Shown here piece by piece: positions 1 through 7,937 of a stretch of 54,718 bases of DNA (the first letter of the stretch is position 1; each line of letters begins with the position of its first letter). The position numbers were made by a program, and so were the translations under genes. Under the pieces are notes generated by a model, which saw nothing but the letters and a program-made list of their open reading frames with translations, was not told the DNA's origin and searched no databases. Source of the DNA: an uncultured Porphyromonadaceae bacterium (GTDB taxonomy: Bacteria > Bacteroidota > Bacteroidia > Bacteroidales > Muribaculaceae); the NCBI GenBank assembly GCA_947175495.1, contig CAMWNB010000011.1, positions 1 through 54,718 of the forward strand, given 5' to 3'.

Positions 1-986
1 GGCATGCGGGACGCGTCGCGGCGGGGACGCGCGGCAGCGGCACGGCGAGCCTCGAGGATGTCGAGAATGTCGTCCGACGGCGAAGCTGCGCGCGAGCTGA
101 TGTCGACCACCACTACCGACGGGCACACCCTGCGCAGCTGCACGGCCGCCGCGCGCCACTTGGCCGTGGCGTCGGCATCGGGGATGAGCACCAGCGGCCG
201 CCCCGCCAGGTCGCGCCAGCGGTAGTCGGGGTCGGCCATGCGGTCGAGGCTGAAGCATATGCCGCTGCTGCCTCCCGTGGCCACAGGCAGCACCCGCGCC
301 GGAAAGAGCCCGCGCCGCTGCAGGTGCAGCGCCAGGTAGAGCGCCGTCTTTTCGCTCTCCACCACGACTATGCGCGTGGCCTCGGGCGGCAGCGCCGCCG
401 TCAAGTGGGCGCCGAAGAAGCAGCCCGCGTAGCGGTAGCCGCGGCGCACGGCTCCCGGAAGCGTGTGCACATAGCGCGTGGCCGGAGGCTCGCCGTCGGC
501 AGGGCGCACGCGGCGGCCGTCGGCGTCGAAAGCCATGATTTTGCCCGAGCGCACGCGCATGTGGGAATCTATCTGCCAGAACACCATGCTGCCCTCCATC
601 ACACGGCTGCCGCCCGTGGCGTAGCACAGCAGCACACGGTCCACGGTGTCGGGGTCGAAGCGCGTGCGCAGCCACGAGCGCAGGCGGTTGCCCCCGCGGC
701 AGTAGGCATAGGAGCGGTCCACCCATGCCATCGGCATCGTGTCGCACGGCGTCGGCGGCAGCGTCGGCGGCAGGGGCGAGGCGTCGCCGCATTCGGGGTG
801 GGAGGCAAGGAATTGGCGCGGCGTCAGGTGGTAGCCGCAGTTGTTCTCGCGGTTGCAGCGCCCGCAGCTGCTGTGCAGCGGCCGGTCGGCGGCGTCCATG
901 TAGAGTTTGAAGCGGCGTCGGCCGCAGGCGGGGCACACGCTCTCGCGGCGTGCCAGGTGGTAGCGGAAATCGGTCATGTCGGTCAT
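1..986 (-). CDS. Toprim/DUF6371-type primase-like protein (3' end off window)
   Basis: Reading starts at ATG 986 (MTDMTDFRYHL) and stays open to the window edge, so the C-terminus is missing. The N-terminus has a zinc-ribbon-like pattern C18-x2-C21 and C41-x2-C44, as in DnaG/CHC2-like primases. A toprim-like fold follows: a glutamate motif in VVVVESEKTALY (E210) and a DxD motif in VLIPDADA (D270, D272). The family is common in Bacteroidales mobile or integrated elements, next to a RepA-like ATPase, as here (the ATPase lies 157 nt upstream on the same strand). A role in primer synthesis or another nucleic-acid transaction is inferred. The gap to the ATPase gene is filled by a decamer repeat array. 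Start certainty is moderate because a second ATG lies three codons downstream. Confidence 0.75.
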   Translation of the reverse strand, partial: MTDMTDFRYHLARRESVCPACGRRRFKLYMDAADRPLHSSCGRCNRENNCGYHLTPRQFLASHPECGDASPLPPTLPPTPCDTMPMAWVDRSYAYCRGGNRLRSWLRTRFDPDTVDRVLLCYATGGSRVMEGSMVFWQIDSHMRVRSGKIMAFDADGRRVRPADGEPPATRYVHTLPGAVRRGYRYAGCFFGAHLTAALPPEATRIVVVESEKTALYLALHLQRRGLFPARVLPVATGGSSGICFSLDRMADPDYRWRDLAGRPLVLIPDADATAKWRAAAVQLRRVCPSVVVVDISSRAASPSDDILDILEARRAAAARPRRDASRM

Positions 987-1010
987 GTCTTTGTTTTGTC
1001 TGTCGTGTCC

Positions 1011-1132
1011 GCGGCTGTCCGCGACTGTCCGCGGGTGTCTGCGGGTGTCTGCGGGTGTCTGCGGGTGTCCGCGGGTGTCCGCGGGAGGGCCTTGCGCAGA
1101 CAAGACGGACACGGACGGACAAGACGGACACG
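1011..1132. repeat. Decamer direct-repeat array 1 plus 27-nt shared tail
   Basis: Eight consecutive 10-bp units of the form GCGGGTGTCY occupy 1011-1090 with few mismatches. A GACGGACA-rich tail follows (1091-1132). The tail segment 1095-1121 is identical, in inverted orientation, to 2279-2305. The array lies between the RepA-like and toprim genes and would be transcribed with them. It is not coding: the frames across it are low-complexity repeats. It could be a set of iterons or protein-binding sites; the function is unknown. Confidence 0.85.
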
Positions 1133-1143
1133 CTCGGCGGCGC

Positions 1144-2121
1144 TCAGTCGTCGTCGCTGTTTCTGATTATTTTGTGCACATAGTCCTTGGAGCGCTCCAC
1201 GGCTGCTGCGATGGCCCGGATGGAGGCACCCTCGCGGCGCATCTTTTGTATGCGCTCCACAGCGTCGGCGTCGGACGCCTGCGTCTCGGCCGGAGCGTCG
1301 GCCAGCGCCTCCGCCTCGGTGCAGTAGCCCAGGGGAGCGAGCCCCAGCATGCCGTCGTCGCGGCGTATCTCGTAGCGTATCACATGGCCTGCGCCGTACT
1401 CTATCTCCGTGAGCCTCGCCTTCAGCTGCTTCACATAGCGGCCTCCTTCGCCTTCCTGCGAGAAATCCTTGCCGAGGGCGAACACCGAGTCCATGAAGTT
1501 CGACAGATGGCGGCTGCCGCCGAGCGAGTTGATGGTGAGCGGCGCTCCGGCAGGGCGCTTCGGCGTGTGGGCAAGCACGAGAATCGATATGCCCGTGCGC
1601 TTCTTCATGCCGCACAGCAGCTGCATCAGCGCAATGGCCGACTTGCCTTCCTCGAGGTTGCGGCACAGCCATGTGATATTATCTATTATTATATGACTGG
1701 CTCCGGCCGTCATCGCCAGGCGCTCAATGTCGGCCACGATGTCGTCGAGGCTGTCGGTGGCCTCCTCCTGCGAGAACTCCACGCGCTTGAAGTTGAACGG
1801 CATCGCACACGGACGGCCGCTGTCGGGGTCGGAGTAGCGCTTCTGATACTGCTTCATCGACATCTCGAAGTCGAAGTAGAGCACATTGCAGCGGTGCTTC
1901 TGCGCTATATCCATGCCTATCTGCACCGCCAGCAGCGACTTGCCCATGTTGGTGTCGGCAAAGAGGCATGCCACCTCGCCGCTGTGCCACAGCGAGCCGC
2001 ACAGCGGCACAGGGTCGGGCATGACGGCTGCTTCCGCCAGCCATTCGCCGCCGCTCTTGCACACGAAGCGCCGCACGCCATAGTCGGGAGTCGTGTCTCC
2101 CGTCTGCATAATGTCTTCCAT
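1144..2121 (-). CDS. RepA-like AAA ATPase (hexameric-helicase family)
   Basis: 325 aa. A RecA-fold core has Walker A at about residues 55-62 (ADTNMGKS), Walker B at about 144-148 (IIIDN) and a sensor-like AHTPKR at about 185. This fits the AAA_25/RepA group related to plasmid RSF1010 RepA helicase. The C-terminal 40 residues (about 287-320, IQKMRREGASIRAIAAAV) look like a helix-turn-helix. The gene is upstream of the toprim primase-like gene on the same strand, giving a helicase-primase pair typical of integrated or conjugative elements in Bacteroidales. Inverted copies of a decamer array flank it on both sides. A -7-like TAACTTTG lies 53 nt upstream of the start. Whether the pair still drives replication of anything cannot be told from this window. 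Confidence 0.8.
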   Translation of the reverse strand: MEDIMQTGDTTPDYGVRRFVCKSGGEWLAEAAVMPDPVPLCGSLWHSGEVACLFADTNMGKSLLAVQIGMDIAQKHRCNVLYFDFEMSMKQYQKRYSDPDSGRPCAMPFNFKRVEFSQEEATDSLDDIVADIERLAMTAGASHIIIDNITWLCRNLEEGKSAIALMQLLCGMKKRTGISILVLAHTPKRPAGAPLTINSLGGSRHLSNFMDSVFALGKDFSQEGEGGRYVKQLKARLTEIEYGAGHVIRYEIRRDDGMLGLAPLGYCTEAEALADAPAETQASDADAVERIQKMRREGASIRAIAAAVERSKDYVHKIIRNSDDD

Positions 2122-2173
2122 AATAATTAATAATAATAATGATTAGATGAATATTGAAGTTGTAGACACGCCG

Positions 2174-2181
2174 CAAAGTTA
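2174..2181 (-). promoter_or_regulatory. Putative -7 element of the RepA-like gene
   Basis: Read on the minus strand, the box is TAACTTTG, matching TAnnTTTG. No clear TTTG -33 element is seen at the usual distance, so support is partial. Confidence 0.45.
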
Positions 2182-2265
2182 GCGAGCATCGCCCCGACGC
2201 CATACCATTTTTGCGTCTCTCCGTCGCGAACCACGGCCTCCACCCGCACATGCACCGAGCCGCAG

Positions 2266-2400
2266 CCGTGTCCGTCCGTGTCCGTCCGTGTCCGTCTTGT
2301 CTGCGAAGAGCCCTCCCGCGGACACGACAGACACTCGCGGACACTCGCAGACAGCTGCGGACACCCACGGACACCCGCGGACACCCTCAGACACCCTCAG
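2266..2400. repeat. Decamer array 2, inverted copy of array 1
   Basis: A TCCGTCCGTG-rich tail (2266-2310) is followed by about eight 10-bp units of the form ACACYCGCGG (2321-2400). These are the reverse complement of the array 1 unit. Units here are more diverged. The order tail-array is mirrored relative to array 1, so the two copies form a long imperfect inverted repeat enclosing the RepA-like gene. The array ends about 14 nt before the GH97 promoter. The 343-nt gap 2122-2464 holds this array, the two promoters and nothing else I can recognise. Confidence 0.85.
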
Positions 2401-2413
2401 ACACCCGATTGCA

Positions 2414-2445
2414 TTTGGCAGCGAGGATTATTTTCATTAAATTTG
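2414..2445 (+). promoter_or_regulatory. Bacteroidetes promoter of the GH97 operon
   Basis: TTTG at 2414-2417, 20-nt spacer, TAAATTTG at 2438-2445. This matches the Bacteroidetes consensus closely. The predicted transcription start is about 12-15 nt before the ATG at 2465. Confidence 0.8.
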
Positions 2446-2464
2446 CAGAAAATACCCCGCATCC

Positions 2465-4441
2465 ATGAGAAAGACACTCATCGCACTCTCTGTGGCGCTT
2501 GCCGCCGCCCATGGCGTCGCTGCGCAGAGCTATACCCTCGTCAGCCCCGACGGCTCCACCTCCGCCACCATAGCCGTCACGGCCGACGGCGGCCTTGCCT
2601 ACAGCGTGCACCGCGACGGCCGCACGATGCTCGCCCCCTCGCCTCTGGGCCTGCGCACGAGCATCGGCGATTTCGGCCCGGGCCTGCGCATCGTGGCCGC
2701 CGACACGGCCACAATCCGACGCAGCTACGACCAGACGCGCATCAAGCGCTCGCACGTCGACTACGCTGCCCGCTCGCTGCGCCTGACGGCTGTCAACGCC
2801 GCTGCCGACACCCTCGGCGTGGAGTTCCGCGTGGCCGACGGCGGCGACGTGGCCTTCCGCTATCTTATGCCCCGCCAGCGTGGCGGCGAGCTCGGAGCCG
2901 TCACCGTGCTCGGCGAGCACAGCGGCTTCGCCCTGCCCGAAGGCTCCACGGCCTTTGCGACGCCGCAGAGCCCTCCCATGGAGGGCTGGAAGCGCACCAA
3001 GCCGTCGTACGAGGAAGTCTACGCCGTCGACGTGCCCGTGGGCACGCCCTCGCAGTACGGCCTGGGCTTCACCTTCCCCGCTCTGTTCCGCACGGCCTCG
3101 GGCGGCTGGGTGCTGCTGGGCGAGACCGGCGTCGACAGCCGCTATGTGGGGTCGCGCCTCGCGGACGCCGACTCCGCCGGCGTCTACCGCATAGCCTTCC
3201 CCATGGACGGCGAGAACAACGGCAACGGCGACACCACCGCCGCCATGGGCTTGCCCGCAGCGACGCCCTGGCGCACCATCACCACCGGCTCCACGCTCGC
3301 CCCCATCGTGGAGACCACCGTCGCCTGGGACCTCGTGGAGCCCCTCTATGAAGCCACGGAAGCGCCGCGCGCCGCCAAGGGCACCTGGAGCTGGATCCTA
3401 TGGCAGGACGAGAGTATCAACCTCGCCGACCAGAAGGCCTACGTCGACCTGGCCGCCGCCATGGGCTACGACCATGTGCTCGTCGACAACTGGTGGGACA
3501 CCCGCATTGGCCGCGAAGGCATCGAGGAGCTCGTGGGCTACGCCCGCGACAAGGGCGTAGGCGTCATGCTGTGGTACTCGTCGAGCGGCTGGTGGAACGA
3601 CATCGTGCAGGGACCCACGGGAGTGATGTGCAGCTCCATCGAGCGCAAGAAAGCCATGCGCTGGATGCAGGGCATAGGCGTGCGCGGCATCAAGGTCGAC
3701 TTCTTCGGGGGCGACAAGCAGGAGACCATGCGCCTGTACGAGGACATCCTCGCCGACGCCAACGAGTACGGCATAGCCGTGATTTTCCACGGATGCACCA
3801 TGCCGCGGGGGTGGGAGCGCATGTATCCCAACTATGTAGGCAGCGAGGCCGTGCTGGCTTCGGAGAACATGGTGTTCTCGCAGTGGTTCGCCGACACGGT
3901 GGAGGCCCCCGCAGCCACGCTCCATCCCTTCATCCGCAACTCGCTCGGCTCCATGGAATACGGCGGCACCATCCTCAACCGCCACCTCAGCCGCGACAAC
4001 CGCAGCGGCGTGCGGCGCCGCACCTCCGACGCCTTCCAGCTGGCCACGGCCGTGCTCTATCAGAACCCCGTGCAGAACTTCGCCCTGGCGCCCAACAACC
4101 TCACCGACGCTCCGGCCGAGGCTATCGGCTTCATGCGCCGCGTGCCCACCGAGTGGGACGAGACCCTCTACATCGACGGCTACCCCGGCCGCTACGCCGT
4201 CATCGCCCGCCGCAGCGGCCCGGACTGGTACATTGCCGGCGCAAGCGCCCTCGCGGAGCCTATTGAACTGCGGCTGCGCCTTCCGATGCTTGCCAAGGGC
4301 GACAGCGTGCGGGTGCTCGCCGACGCCGACGCCGACGGCACCCTCGTGCAGCGCACGGAGCGGGTGGGCAGCCCCGACGCCTTCGAAATCACCCTCCGGC
4401 CCGGCGGAGGTTTTGTAATAGAGAAAAATGAGAAATTATAA
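2465..4441 (+). CDS. Glycoside hydrolase family 97, retaining (alpha-galactosidase-like)
   Basis: 658 aa with an N-terminal signal peptide (about residues 1-21, cleaved after AAHGVAAQ), so periplasmic or surface located. The order is the usual GH97 one: N-terminal beta-sandwich (about 22-290), TIM barrel (about 300-550), C-terminal beta domain. The barrel holds IKVDFFGGD with D412. SusB-type inverting enzymes lack an Asp at this site, whereas retaining members such as B. thetaiotaomicron BtGal97b use it as nucleophile (D415, from memory). E467 lies 55 residues later, the same spacing as D415/E470 in BtGal97b, and would be the acid/base. The length is also close to BtGal97b rather than SusB. 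First gene of an operon; its 3' end overlaps the next gene by 14 nt. Confidence 0.88.
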   Translation: MRKTLIALSVALAAAHGVAAQSYTLVSPDGSTSATIAVTADGGLAYSVHRDGRTMLAPSPLGLRTSIGDFGPGLRIVAADTATIRRSYDQTRIKRSHVDYAARSLRLTAVNAAADTLGVEFRVADGGDVAFRYLMPRQRGGELGAVTVLGEHSGFALPEGSTAFATPQSPPMEGWKRTKPSYEEVYAVDVPVGTPSQYGLGFTFPALFRTASGGWVLLGETGVDSRYVGSRLADADSAGVYRIAFPMDGENNGNGDTTAAMGLPAATPWRTITTGSTLAPIVETTVAWDLVEPLYEATEAPRAAKGTWSWILWQDESINLADQKAYVDLAAAMGYDHVLVDNWWDTRIGREGIEELVGYARDKGVGVMLWYSSSGWWNDIVQGPTGVMCSSIERKKAMRWMQGIGVRGIKVDFFGGDKQETMRLYEDILADANEYGIAVIFHGCTMPRGWERMYPNYVGSEAVLASENMVFSQWFADTVEAPAATLHPFIRNSLGSMEYGGTILNRHLSRDNRSGVRRRTSDAFQLATAVLYQNPVQNFALAPNNLTDAPAEAIGFMRRVPTEWDETLYIDGYPGRYAVIARRSGPDWYIAGASALAEPIELRLRLPMLAKGDSVRVLADADADGTLVQRTERVGSPDAFEITLRPGGGFVIEKNEKL

Positions 4442-5873
4442 AGCATATATCGCGGCAGCGGCGCTGCTGCTCATGTGCGCGGCGGCCTCCGCACGGGCGC
4501 CGAAGCGCGAGATGCGCGGAGCCTGGCTGCACACCGTCTATCAGGAACAGTACCTGCGCAGCACCACCGCCGACAACCAGGCGCGCCTGCGCCGCCAGCT
4601 CGACAGCCTGCAGGCCATGGGCGTCAACGCCGTCATCTTCCAGGTGCGCCCCCAGGCCGACGCCTTCTACGACAGCCCCCTCGAGCCCTGGAGCTGCTAT
4701 CTGACCCGCGACGGACGCGCTCCGAGACCCGCGTGGGACCCTCTCGCCTTCATGGTCGGCGAGTGCCACGCCCGCGGCATGGAGCTGCACGCGTGGCTCA
4801 ACCCCTACCGCGTCACCGCCGGGGCCCGACAGACGCCCGCCGCAGGCCACCTCTACCACCGCCACCCCGAGCGCTTCGTGCGCTACGCCGGCAAGATCTA
4901 CTTCGACCCCGGCCTGCCTGCCAACCGCGAGCACATCTGCCGCGTCGTGGCCGACATCGTCGACCGCTACGACGTGGACGGCATACATTTCGACGACTAT
5001 TTCTATCCCTATCCCGTCAAGGGCAAGGACTTCCCCGACGGCAGCAGCTACGCCCGCCACGGCCGCGGAATGAAGCGCGACGACTGGCGCCGCGCCAACG
5101 TCGACTCGCTCATAGCCGGCGTGCACCGCACCATCCGCGCGAGCCGGCGCCCGTGGGTGCGCTTCGGCGTCAGCCCATTCGGCATATGGCGCAACGCATC
5201 CTCCGACCCCCGCGGCAGCGCCACCTCCGGCCTTGAGAACTACGACGGCCTCTACGCCGACGTGCTGCTGTGGGCCCGCCGCGGATGGGTGGACTATCTG
5301 ATGCCACAGCTCTACTGGGAGCTCGACCACAAGGCCGCATCCTACCGCGTGCTCGTGGACTGGTGGGCCGACAACGCCTGCGGACGCCACATCTACGTGG
5401 GGCAGGACGTGGAGCGCACCATGCGCGCCGGCGAGCTCTCGCCCAAGATGGACCTGCAGCGCCGCCGTCCCGAAATCGGAGGACACTGCTGGTGGCCCGG
5501 CTACGCTCTGTGCCGGGGCGAGGGAGGCGTGGCCGACTCGCTGGCCTCCACCCATCAGAGCGCCCGCGCGCTCGTGCCTTCCTATCCGTGGATAGCCTCC
5601 GAAGGCCCGTGGCCCGTGGCCGGCGTCAGCGCCTCCGGCCGCCGCATCGTCTGGAGCGCCGCCGAGCCGGCAGGAGCCGTCGAGGACGCCGTGCGCTTCG
5701 TGGTCTACCGCTTCGACAGCCCCGATGCCGTCGACCTCAACGACGCCTCGGCCATCGTGGCCGTCACGCCCCGCCGCGAGTATGAGGCCGTCGCCCCGGG
5801 ATGGTATGTGGTCACCGCCCTCGACCGTGCCAACAACGAATCCGCCCCCTCCGACCCCGTGCGCTGCCGATGA
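4428..5873 (+). CDS. GHL10-type family 10-like glycosyl hydrolase (YngK-like)
   Basis: 481 aa, secreted: signal peptide about residues 1-22 ending ASARA. The family core (GHL10, formerly DUF187) starts at KREMRGAWLHTVY. It includes NAVIFQVRPQADAFY, HAWLNPYRV, DVDGIHFDDYFYPYP and WVDYLMPQLYWELD, all family hallmarks with acidic residues at strand ends of a TIM barrel. The C-terminal region (about 395-480) resembles a fibronectin-type domain. Homologues act on cell-wall or complex glycans, but substrates are mostly unknown. The start overlaps the GH97 gene, so the two are translationally coupled; the stop overlaps the ATG of the GT2 gene. Confidence 0.85.
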   Translation: MRNYKAYIAAAALLLMCAAASARAPKREMRGAWLHTVYQEQYLRSTTADNQARLRRQLDSLQAMGVNAVIFQVRPQADAFYDSPLEPWSCYLTRDGRAPRPAWDPLAFMVGECHARGMELHAWLNPYRVTAGARQTPAAGHLYHRHPERFVRYAGKIYFDPGLPANREHICRVVADIVDRYDVDGIHFDDYFYPYPVKGKDFPDGSSYARHGRGMKRDDWRRANVDSLIAGVHRTIRASRRPWVRFGVSPFGIWRNASSDPRGSATSGLENYDGLYADVLLWARRGWVDYLMPQLYWELDHKAASYRVLVDWWADNACGRHIYVGQDVERTMRAGELSPKMDLQRRRPEIGGHCWWPGYALCRGEGGVADSLASTHQSARALVPSYPWIASEGPWPVAGVSASGRRIVWSAAEPAGAVEDAVRFVVYRFDSPDAVDLNDASAIVAVTPRREYEAVAPGWYVVTALDRANNESAPSDPVRCR

Positions 5874-6796
5874 AGAAAATCTCGGTCATAGTCCCCGTCT
5901 ACAACTGCGAGCGCTACCTCCGCGAGTGTCTCGACAGCGTGCTTGCGCAGACCCACACGGCCCTGGAGCTCATCGTCGCGGACGACGGCAGCACCGACGG
6001 CTCGGCGGCCATCGCCGACGCCGCGGCCGCCGCGGACCCCCGCGTGCGCGTGGTACACGGGCCCAACGGCGGCCTCTCCGTGGCCCGCAACCGCGGCATA
6101 GACATCGCCACGGGCGACTACATCAGCTTCGTCGACGCCGACGACACCATCCACCCGCGCATGCTCGCCATGCTCCTGGAGGCAGCGGAGGCCGAACGCG
6201 CCGAGGTGGCCGTGTGCCGCTTCTCCCACAGGCCGCTGCCCCGCGAGCCGCGCCCCGGCCGCAAGGTCCTCTCCGGCGCCGCCGCCACGGAGGCGTTTCT
6301 GTATCAGCACATCGCCGCGGGAGCATGCGTCCATCTCTTTGCCGGCGGCATCTTCGGCTCGGGCCTGCGTTTCCGCCCCGGCATTCTCTACGAGGACCTT
6401 GAGTTTCTGCCCCGCGCCTATGCCTGCGCCGCGCGCGTGGCCGTGTGCCGTGCGGCGCTCTACTACTACCGCCCCAACCCCGCGAGCATCATCAACACCT
6501 GGAGCCCGCGCCGCCTCGACGTGCTGCGCGTCACCGACGGCATAGAACGGGCCTGCGCCGGCGAGCCGCGCCTGCTGGCCGCCGCCCGCGACCGCCGCCT
6601 CAGCGCCGCCTTCAACATCCTCATGCTCAACGCGCGCAACGGCCGCGACGCCGACGTGCGGCGCGCCTGCTACGACATCATCCGCGAGCGCCGCCGCGCC
6701 TCGCTGTTCAACCCCCGCGTGCGCCTCAAGAACAAGCTCGGCATCGCTGCCTCGCTCCTGGGCCCCCGCTTTCTCGCCATGCTCTCGCGCCTATGA
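5870..6796 (+). CDS. Family 2 glycosyltransferase
   Basis: 308 aa starting MKKISVIVPVYN. The ATG at 5870 overlaps the preceding stop as ATGA, which fixes this start rather than the longer frame from 5801. The GT-A core shows VADDGSTDGS, LSVARNRGID and FVDADDTIHP (the DxD metal site), then a typical C-terminal region with LYYYRPNPASI. It probably transfers a sugar to a cell-surface glycan. It sits between secreted glycoside hydrolases and a phosphoribosyltransferase/HAD pair, an unusual setting. The acceptor and donor are unknown. Confidence 0.85.
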   Translation: MKKISVIVPVYNCERYLRECLDSVLAQTHTALELIVADDGSTDGSAAIADAAAAADPRVRVVHGPNGGLSVARNRGIDIATGDYISFVDADDTIHPRMLAMLLEAAEAERAEVAVCRFSHRPLPREPRPGRKVLSGAAATEAFLYQHIAAGACVHLFAGGIFGSGLRFRPGILYEDLEFLPRAYACAARVAVCRAALYYYRPNPASIINTWSPRRLDVLRVTDGIERACAGEPRLLAAARDRRLSAAFNILMLNARNGRDADVRRACYDIIRERRRASLFNPRVRLKNKLGIAASLLGPRFLAMLSRL

Positions 6797-7326
6797 AAAA
6801 GGTAGTCACACTCTCGCCCGAAGCCTTTGCCGGGGCCTGCGGCCGCCTTGAGGCCGCGACCTCGCGCCCCGACGTGGTGCTGGGCATCGAGACCGGCGGC
6901 CGCTTCGTGGCCGAGGCCATGCACGCCTCCGTGCCCCACTGCTATGTGCGCCTGCAGCGTGCGGCCACCCCCCGCAAGAGCCGCATGCGCGGACTGCTGG
7001 CACGCCTGCCCCGCCCCGTGGCCGATGCGCTGCGCCTTGTCGAGTCGTGGCTGCGCAGCCTGCGCCGGCCCGTTCCCGTCGAGTTCCGCGGCGAGCTGCC
7101 CGCCGCCCTGCGGGGCAAGCGCCGGGTGCTCATCGTCGACGACGCCGTGGACAGCGGCGCCACCATGCTCGCCGTGCGCGAGGCCGTGGGCCGCGCCCTG
7201 CCCGGGGCCGCCGTGGAGTGTGCCGCCATTGTGGTCACCACGCGCCGTCCGCTCGTCGTGCCCGACAAATATCTGTACGATAACGTCTTAATCCGTTTCC
7301 CATGGTCGATGGACGCGCGCAGGTAG
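6793..7326 (+). CDS. Phosphoribosyltransferase-domain protein
   Basis: 177 aa from ATG 6793, overlapping the GT2 stop as ATGA. It has the type I PRTase PRPP-binding motif, here RVLIVDDAVDSGATM (about residues 113-127), and an N-terminal VVLGIETGGRFVAEAM segment corresponding to the beta-strand and loop that contact pyrophosphate. The segment between them is Arg-rich and not recognisable as a hood of a known purine or pyrimidine enzyme. The substrate is unknown. Its 3' end overlaps the HAD gene by 25 nt. The coupling to a GT2 and a HAD phosphatase suggests a sugar-phosphate role, but that is inference. Confidence 0.75.
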   Translation: MKKVVTLSPEAFAGACGRLEAATSRPDVVLGIETGGRFVAEAMHASVPHCYVRLQRAATPRKSRMRGLLARLPRPVADALRLVESWLRSLRRPVPVEFRGELPAALRGKRRVLIVDDAVDSGATMLAVREAVGRALPGAAVECAAIVVTTRRPLVVPDKYLYDNVLIRFPWSMDARR

Positions 7327-7937
7327 CTCCCGTGGCGGTGGTCGACTTCGACGGCACCCTCATCCGCGGCAATTCCTTCCGCCTCTATGTGCGGCTGGGC
7401 ATGCGCCGTGCGTCGGTGTGGGGCAAGGTGCGCCTGGCATGGTGGTGGGCCCTGCGCAGATGCGGCCTCATCGGCCACGCCGCCTTCCGGCGGCGCTGCG
7501 CGGCGGTGATAGGTTTTCCCGATGCCTTGCTGGCCGAGATGCGTGCGGCCTGCGACGCCATGCGCTCGCCCGCCGTGGCGCGCTTTCTGGCCGAGCGCGA
7601 GGCCGAGGGCTGCACCGTGCTGCTGGCCACGGCCGCCATGGAAGAATACATCCGCGGCGTGTATGCCGACGGGCCCTATGTGGCTTCCACTCCCGCCTGC
7701 GACTGCCGCGGCGAGCGCAAGCTGCAGGCGGTGCTCGGGCAGCTTGGGGGCCGCACGCCCGCATGGGTGCTCAGCGACCACGAGGCCGACCTGCCCCTGC
7801 TGCGCCATGCGGCCACGCACGGCGGCCGCGCCGTGCTCGTCAACCCCTCCGCGGCCACATTACGCTTTTTCCGACAGCTCGAGCCAGCGCAGCTCTTTGA
7901 TGTCGAGCTCCTCCTGGACGGCGGCGAAGCGCGCTGA
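7302..7937 (+). CDS. HAD-superfamily phosphatase (SerB/HAD-IB-like)
   Basis: 211 aa. Motif I is VVDFDGTLI (nucleophile and acid/base Asp), motif II is TVLLATAA, a Lys lies in CDCRGERKLQAV, and motif III is VLSDHEADLPLL. A helical cap between motifs I and II fits the HAD-IB/phosphoserine-phosphatase-like group. Start ATG 7302 lies inside the PRTase gene; an alternative GTG-type start nearer VAPVAVVDFDG is possible. The C-terminal 78 nt overlap the convergent ABC-F gene, and no terminator separates them. Last gene of the GH97 operon. The substrate is unknown. Confidence 0.8.
   Translation: MVDGRAQVAPVAVVDFDGTLIRGNSFRLYVRLGMRRASVWGKVRLAWWWALRRCGLIGHAAFRRRCAAVIGFPDALLAEMRAACDAMRSPAVARFLAEREAEGCTVLLATAAMEEYIRGVYADGPYVASTPACDCRGERKLQAVLGQLGGRTPAWVLSDHEADLPLLRHAATHGGRAVLVNPSAATLRFFRQLEPAQLFDVELLLDGGEAR

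Noticed and set aside
1011-2400. CRISPR array
   Set aside because: Units are 10 bp, directly abutting, with no spacers and no cas genes.
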